This document shows positions 43,031-47,055 of a stretch of DNA of 47,055 bases, in pieces. The position numbers and the translations under genes were made by a program. The DNA comes from Planctomycetota bacterium. GTDB taxonomy: Bacteria; Planctomycetota; UBA1135. Below the pieces are notes generated by a model. It was not told the origin of the DNA and searched no databases. It saw nothing but the letters and a program-made list of their open reading frames with translations. The DNA lies in contig JACNIZ010000220.1 of assembly GCA_014382805.1 (NCBI GenBank), positions 1-47,055 of the forward strand. The letters run 5' to 3'. The number at the start of each line of letters is the position of its first letter. The first letter of the stretch is position 1.

Positions 43031-43047
43031 GTTGTCAATTTTACAAC
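43031..43047. promoter_or_regulatory. Probable NorR binding site 2
   Basis: GTTGT-N7-ACAAC is a perfect inverted repeat containing the GT-N7-AC core known for NorR enhancers. It lies about 80 bp upstream of the sigma-54 promoter, a normal enhancer distance, and directly beside norR's own start, so norR may autoregulate. Confidence 0.7.
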
Positions 43048-43127
43048 TTTTTATCGTTGAAATTGGCTTAAATAAGGCATTTCGCGAATTATTTTTTTCT
43101 TTTGAGGATTAATCCACCATTTACAGT

Positions 43128-43143
43128 TGGCACGGAGATTGCA
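43128..43143 (+). promoter_or_regulatory. Sigma-54 promoter (-24/-12) for the RIC-norCBQD operon
   Basis: TGGCACG-GAGA-TTGCA matches the sigma-54 consensus (TGGCACR-N4-TTGCW) at every fixed position. It ends 24 bp before the GTG start of the hemerythrin gene. With upstream NorR-type sites this is the full NorR-sigma-54 switch. Confidence 0.92.
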
Positions 43144-43166
43144 TTATTCGAATAACAAAAGCCACC

Positions 43167-43712
43167 GTGAGCAGTCACCCCTCTACCCCCGATTTAGTCA
43201 ACCTACTGGTTGACAAGTATCACCGCCATTTACGGCAGAGTGTGAGGGAGCTGATTGAATTAGCTCCGCAATGGGACAGCTTTCAAAAGCAATTTTCAGG
43301 AACTCCCATGTGTTGGTGCAAACTCCTCACCACCTGGTGGGGCGAGGTTAAGCAGCACCTAGAAAAGGAAGAGATTTCCATTTTCCCAGCTTTTGTTTCT
43401 GGACGGGCCAGCCACCTGGCGCCTCAGCTCCGAACTTTGGAGCTCGAACATAACGACCACCGCCAATTGATGGTGACGCTAGCTATTTCCGTCGACGAGG
43501 GAATCAAGCTACTCGAAACCCTCCCGGTATCGGCCGGAACCGAATGTTCGTCACTTCCACAAGTTCAGCGTTTCGCTGAGCTCGCTGGCGAGATGGTGGA
43601 AATGTTAAACGAGCACATCAATCTCGAGGACAGGGTGTTATTCCCCTTGGCCCTCGGACTTGATTTCTCCGATCACCAAGAAATCAACCCCAACCCTAAT
43701 TCCCCCGAATAG
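43167..43712 (+). CDS. Hemerythrin-domain di-iron protein, RIC (YtfE/ScdA/DnrN) type
   Basis: 181 residues from a GTG; no in-frame ATG precedes the first metal ligand. The di-iron ligands of RIC proteins are all present by pattern: H19 (DKYHRHLR), H64 and E68 (QHLEKEE), H95 (LEHNDHR), H150 and E154 (NEHINLEDRVLFP). The N-terminal ScdA_N domain with its cysteine pair is absent. RIC proteins repair iron-sulfur clusters damaged by NO. As first gene of the NorR-controlled operon, abutting norC by one base, its role in NO defence is strongly suggested. Confidence 0.88.
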   Translation: MSSHPSTPDLVNLLVDKYHRHLRQSVRELIELAPQWDSFQKQFSGTPMCWCKLLTTWWGEVKQHLEKEEISIFPAFVSGRASHLAPQLRTLELEHNDHRQLMVTLAISVDEGIKLLETLPVSAGTECSSLPQVQRFAELAGEMVEMLNEHINLEDRVLFPLALGLDFSDHQEINPNPNSPE

Positions 43713-43713
43713 C

Positions 43714-44448
43714 ATGCTAACTAAATCAGCAGCAAAAGCATTTTTCCTTGGAGGGACCGCTCTGTGCAGCATCGCCTTTGTCCTGTTATCCATGGACACC
43801 TTGGCGCAGTTTCCTGAGCGCTCCAATCAAGATGAAATGACTGAGTCCGTTGTACGCGGACACATGATCTGGAACAAAAACAACTGCATGGGTTGCCACA
43901 CCTTGCTAGGTGAAGGTGCTTACTACGCACCCGAGCTGACGCAAGTAGTGAAGCGACGCAGCGACGTTTGGCTAACCGAATTCCTTAAAGATCCGGAACG
44001 GATGTTTCCTGGTCGCCGCAAAATGGTGAAATACGATTTTTACGATGCGGATGAGGTCGGCGCTGAAGAGGCCAAGAAGAACATTGATGACACTTTGGCA
44101 TTTTTCCATTGGGTTGCTCGCATTGACACCAATGGCTTCCCCGCTGAGCCGGACATGGCGCCAGCGAATGCGCTTGCAACCGCACCCATCGCTGCCAATT
44201 CAATCTTGAATGCAGCTCCTGAATACGTCAAGTCGGTCTGTATTGGCTGTCACTCCATTGAGGGCCAAGGCGGAACCGTCGGCCCAGCATTGGATGGCGT
44301 CGCCGATCGTTTTGATGCCGAATACCTGCGCAAGTGGGTGGCCGACCCACTGTCGGTAAAACCAGATACCACCATGCCAAATCTCGGACTTAAGGGCGAG
44401 CAACTGGATGACATTCTCAACTTCCTCGGCACCTTGAAGGAGAATTAA
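43714..44448 (+). CDS. norC: Nitric oxide reductase subunit NorC with an extra C-terminal cytochrome c domain
   Basis: 244 residues from ATG 43714, one base after the upstream stop; the open frame before it is non-coding for NorC. A membrane anchor (AAKAFFLGGTALCSIAFVLL) precedes the standard NorC domain with heme c site C58-M-G-C61-H62 and the NorC hallmark TLLGEGAYYAPELT. Unlike ordinary NorC (about 150 residues, one heme), a second cytochrome c domain follows, with C176-I-G-C179-H180 and a later Met ligand (TTMPNLGL). It passes electrons from periplasmic donors to NorB. A clear Shine-Dalgarno (AAGGAG, 44437-44442) near its end serves norB. Confidence 0.93.
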   Translation: MLTKSAAKAFFLGGTALCSIAFVLLSMDTLAQFPERSNQDEMTESVVRGHMIWNKNNCMGCHTLLGEGAYYAPELTQVVKRRSDVWLTEFLKDPERMFPGRRKMVKYDFYDADEVGAEEAKKNIDDTLAFFHWVARIDTNGFPAEPDMAPANALATAPIAANSILNAAPEYVKSVCIGCHSIEGQGGTVGPALDGVADRFDAEYLRKWVADPLSVKPDTTMPNLGLKGEQLDDILNFLGTLKEN

Positions 44449-44450
44449 GG

Positions 44451-45860
44451 ATGCGCTTTCAAAGTCAAAAAATCGCTTGGTACTTCTTTGCGGCTTGCAT
44501 GGGCCTGTTCGTCCTGCAACTCATCTACGGCTTCATTCTCGGCTTCGACCGCATGGGTTGGGAAGGCTTGCATGAAATCATTCCGTTCAATGTGGCGCGG
44601 GCAACGCACACCAATCTACTAGTAGTTTGGTTGTTGGCCGGCTTTATGGGTGCTGCTTACTACATCATCCCCGAAGAAGCGGACCGCGAGATTTGGAGTC
44701 CCAAGCTGGCTTGGATCCAATACTTCTCCTTGCTGGCCGTGGGCGTGGTTGCCATCATCGGCTATCACTTCAACATCTGGGAGGGCCGGAAGTTTCTCGA
44801 GATACCACGACCGCTGGACTACCTAGTCGTCGTCAACGTACTTGCATTCCTGTTCAACATCTTGATGACGATTTGGAAAGGCAAGCGCATGACGACCACC
44901 GCGATGGTGTTGTTCTTCGGCTTGCTAACCGCTGCTTTGCTTTACCTGCCTGGCATGTGGACCTTCGACAACCTGGTGCATGATTCTTACTTCCGTTGGT
45001 GGGTTGTTCACCTGTGGGTAGAGGGTGTTTGGGAATTGATCATGGGCGCGATTCTGTCGTTTTTGCTGATCAAACTCACAGGTGTCGACCGCGAGGTAAT
45101 CGAAAAATGGCTGTACATCATCGTCGGCTTCACCTTCCTCAGCGGCATTCTTGGCACTGGCCACCACTACTACTTCACCGGCGGCCCAAGTTACTGGTTG
45201 ATGATCGGTGGCGTGTTCTCTGCTCTAGAACCGCTCGCTTTCCTAGGCATGGCTTTGTACGCAATTGCAATGGCACGCCGCGGGGGTCGCAAGCATCCGA
45301 ACAGGATTGCTTTGTCATGGACGATTGGTTGCGCGGTAATGAGTTTCGTCGGCGCCGGCGCGTTGGGCTTTGCTCACACATTACCGCAAGTCAACCTTTG
45401 GACTCACGGCACATTGGTTACCGCAATGCACGGTCACATGGCTTTTTGGGGAGCTTACTGCATGTTGATTCTGGCTCTGATTAGTTACGCGTTGCCAGAA
45501 ATGACTGGCCGCAAGAACTACAAAGGCTGGATGCCGGAATGGGCATTCTGGTGCTCCAACATTGGCATGATCTGCATGACTGGCGCATTTGCAGTCATGG
45601 GCGTTGCTCAGGTTTACTTGGAACGCAAAGCAGGCATGGACTTTTTGGACGTGCAAGAAGGTCTGGAGGTTCACGCCTTCGCACTCATCCTGGCTGGTGC
45701 TTTGTTCACATTTGGCATTGTGCTGTTCGTCAAAAACTTCATCTCATACGGCTTGCCGTCGGATGAGGCGATGATCGCCAACGCCAGTGAAGCTGATGCA
45801 ACAGCGTCTGACAGTGGCAGTACCGACGCCATCGATGGCGCCGCCGCCCCGCAGGCATAA
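44451..45860 (+). CDS. norB: Nitric oxide reductase subunit NorB (cNOR type)
   Basis: 469 residues, 12 membrane segments, cNOR type. All ligands are in place: heme b H53 (ARATHTN) and H329, heme b3 H327 (AMHGHMAFWG), FeB H187 (VHLWVEGVWE), E191, H238 and H239 (GTGHHYYF), and the conserved E260 (SALEPLAFL). The spacing matches Pseudomonas NorB with a constant offset of 20 residues from FeB onward. It reduces 2 NO to N2O and water with electrons from NorC. AAGGAG lies 8 bases before the ATG. It has a ~30-residue acidic, Ala/Ser-rich C-terminal tail (EADATASDSGSTDAIDG) beyond the last membrane helix. Confidence 0.97.
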   Translation: MRFQSQKIAWYFFAACMGLFVLQLIYGFILGFDRMGWEGLHEIIPFNVARATHTNLLVVWLLAGFMGAAYYIIPEEADREIWSPKLAWIQYFSLLAVGVVAIIGYHFNIWEGRKFLEIPRPLDYLVVVNVLAFLFNILMTIWKGKRMTTTAMVLFFGLLTAALLYLPGMWTFDNLVHDSYFRWWVVHLWVEGVWELIMGAILSFLLIKLTGVDREVIEKWLYIIVGFTFLSGILGTGHHYYFTGGPSYWLMIGGVFSALEPLAFLGMALYAIAMARRGGRKHPNRIALSWTIGCAVMSFVGAGALGFAHTLPQVNLWTHGTLVTAMHGHMAFWGAYCMLILALISYALPEMTGRKNYKGWMPEWAFWCSNIGMICMTGAFAVMGVAQVYLERKAGMDFLDVQEGLEVHAFALILAGALFTFGIVLFVKNFISYGLPSDEAMIANASEADATASDSGSTDAIDGAAAPQA

Positions 45861-45874
45861 CCCTTGTTACTGAA

Positions 45875-45907
45875 GACGGATTGCCGTTGTCACTTCGGCA
45901 ATCCGTC
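45875..45907 (+). other. Strong stem-loop between norB and norQ, no T tract
   Basis: GACGGATTGCCG (45875-45886) pairs perfectly with CGGCAATCCGTC (45896-45907) across a 9-base loop. It starts 14 bases after the norB stop and ends 12 bases before the norQ ATG used here. No T run follows, so it is more likely an RNA processing or stability element (or a partial terminator) setting norCB above norQD. Confidence 0.6.
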
Positions 45908-45919
45908 ACCCCCATTCCG

Positions 45920-46705
45920 ATGGCTCCTTCATCAATGATCCCTTTCTACCAACCGGTCGCCAACGAGCTCGAACTGTTCGAACATTGCTGGCGTCAACGC
46001 TTGCCGCTGATGCTGAAAGGCCCGACTGGCTGCGGCAAGTCGCGCTTTGTGGAACACATGGCCGCGAAGTTAGACATGCCTTTGACCACCGTCGCTTGTC
46101 ACGATGACACCAGTGCCGCCGATTTACTTGGGCGTTGGTTAGTGCGCGGCGGTAACACCGTTTGGCAAGATGGACCGGTCACGCGCGCGGTACGCCAAGG
46201 CGGAATTCTGTACTTGGATGAAATCGCCGAAGCACGTCCCGACGTCGTCGTTGCGCTGCACCCGCTGACCGACCACCGTCGCCAAATTCACTTGGAAGCG
46301 CACGGTGAAGAAATTCAAGCAGCCGACGATTTCATGATGGTGGTGTCTTTCAATCCGGGCTATCAGCGCGGCTGGAAAGAACTGAAACCGTCCACGCGGC
46401 AACGCTTTGTGGCCTTAAGCTTCGACTACCCCGAGCAAGAACTGGAAGCTGGCATCGTAGTTGGCGAAACCGCTTGTTCCCCCGACGTCGCCAAACGCTT
46501 GGTCAAATTGGCCGGCAAACTGCGCGGCTTGGACGAGTTGGGTTTGGCCGAAAAGGCATCAACCCGCTTGTTGGTGGATGCCGCTCGCTTAATCCAATCT
46601 GGACTTCCGCCACGCGCCGCTTGCGTAGCCGCGATCTGCGAACCACTCTCCGACGAAACCGACGTGCTGGAAGCGCTGCGCGAAGTTTGTGCGCTAGCGT
46701 TTTAA
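45920..46705 (+). CDS. norQ: NorQ, MoxR/CbbQ-type AAA+ ATPase for NO reductase maturation
   Basis: 261 residues from ATG 45920 (ATG 45935, MIPFYQPVAN, is equally possible). Signatures of the CbbQ/NorQ/GvpN family: PFYQPVANELELFEH start, Walker A KGPTGCGKSRF, Walker B GGILYLDEIAEA, sensor FNPGYQRGWKELKPSTRQRF, which is diagnostic for NorQ. With NorD it inserts or activates the FeB iron in NorB. The frame is open upstream to a TTG within the stem-loop, but no good start exists there. Confidence 0.93.
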   Translation: MAPSSMIPFYQPVANELELFEHCWRQRLPLMLKGPTGCGKSRFVEHMAAKLDMPLTTVACHDDTSAADLLGRWLVRGGNTVWQDGPVTRAVRQGGILYLDEIAEARPDVVVALHPLTDHRRQIHLEAHGEEIQAADDFMMVVSFNPGYQRGWKELKPSTRQRFVALSFDYPEQELEAGIVVGETACSPDVAKRLVKLAGKLRGLDELGLAEKASTRLLVDAARLIQSGLPPRAACVAAICEPLSDETDVLEALREVCALAF

Positions 46706-46741
46706 TTCCGTGAGTTTCCAATCGTCGGCGTTACCAAGTAG

Positions 46742-47055
46742 ATGACTCAGCGCTCCGAACCTCCGGAACTGCACCTAGAGTTCGCTGAAGAATTTTTCGG
46801 CGCACTGTGGAAACGTTTGCGCAAACGCAAATTGGACCCGGGACCCAACGCCGCTCGCTTTGTTGAGATGGAGGTAGCACTTTCGGCGGTAGTGCAAGCC
46901 TTTGCCGGCGGGGTAGTCCGCGTGGCCGAAGCCGAAGCAAGTGGAGGCGTGCAACGGCAAGTGGCCTTGCTACCCCGGTGGATTGCACTGAGTCATGAAC
47001 CGCAGCAAAAACGCGACTTTCTTTTTACAAGAGCCGCCATTTTAGGTGCGGTCAT
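46742..47055 (+). CDS. norD: NorD, N-terminal part (cut by the window edge)
   Basis: An ATG at 46742, 36 bp after norQ, opens a frame that runs off the right edge (104 full codons). The visible part (ELHLEFAEEFFGALWKRLR, LLPRWIALSHEPQQKRDF) fits the helical N-terminus of NorD. The diagnostic C-terminal VWA domain would lie outside. Position in the norCBQD order is the main support. NorD partners NorQ in metal insertion. Confidence 0.75.
   Translation, partial: MTQRSEPPELHLEFAEEFFGALWKRLRKRKLDPGPNAARFVEMEVALSAVVQAFAGGVVRVAEAEASGGVQRQVALLPRWIALSHEPQQKRDFLFTRAAILGAV

Overview
The window looks like part of a Planctomycetota chromosome, probably a marine lineage of the Saltatorellus/Poly30 kind. 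That is inferred from gene style: two giant ECF sigma factors fused to membrane-anchored beta-rich extracellular regions, a secreted seven-repeat FG-GAP protein, secreted glycosidases, and remnants of a Ser/Thr kinase with a TPR tail. I see no tRNA, rRNA, CRISPR array or insertion sequence. No stretch over 300 bp lacks a gene; the longest gap (18770-19044) holds a leader with a terminator-like hairpin.

Layout. 1-522: truncated voltage-gated channel. 596-982: VOC-fold protein. 1119-8036: two tandem paralogous sigma-factor/transmembrane/extracellular-repeat fusions, facing a CPBP intramembrane protease. 8991-12912: polyamine locus, with a bacterial deoxyhypusine-synthase-like gene divergent from speA-speB around a 12-bp perfect palindrome. 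12965-14219: two unrecognised proteins. 14208-16586: a qNOR-like enzyme carrying nitric oxide dismutase (Nod) signatures, the most interesting gene here. 16721-18769: fusion of chorismate mutase, prephenate dehydratase, ACT domain and DAHP synthase behind a probable attenuator. 19045-26928: GH2 and GH20 secreted glycosidases with a TraB/GumN-like protein, an acetyltransferase and a lipoprotein. 26989-27537: eroded kinase pseudogene. 27538-29199: FG-GAP protein. 29412-32293: 2-oxoacid:ferredoxin oxidoreductase korA-korB, with korB broken by a one-base frameshift. 32315-40325, minus strand: a type II secretion/type IV pilus-like operon (GspE, GspF, four pseudopilin-like proteins, a TPR lipoprotein and a PilZ protein). 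40409-41380: ATP-grasp ligase. 41416-47055: a NorR-controlled nitric oxide cluster (norR divergent from a RIC-type hemerythrin, norC, norB, norQ and norD, the last cut by the window edge).

How it fits together. Two ends of the window deal with NO. The right-hand cluster has a textbook design: a NorR activator with GAF, AAA+ and Fis domains, two inverted-repeat sites with GT-N7-AC-like geometry, a perfect sigma-54 -24/-12 promoter, a di-iron repair protein and a cytochrome-c-dependent NO reductase with all metal ligands intact. About 25 kb away the Nod-like protein keeps the heme ligands, but one FeB histidine is Asn, the conserved second-shell Glu is Gln, and the quinol-binding residues are missing. 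The local NorB is an internal control for these substitutions. If the reading is right, this organism can both reduce NO to N2O and dismutate NO to N2 and O2.

Several genes carry apparent single-base lesions (korB, one pseudopilin, the kinase remnant), so part of the sequence may contain indel errors or recent decay.
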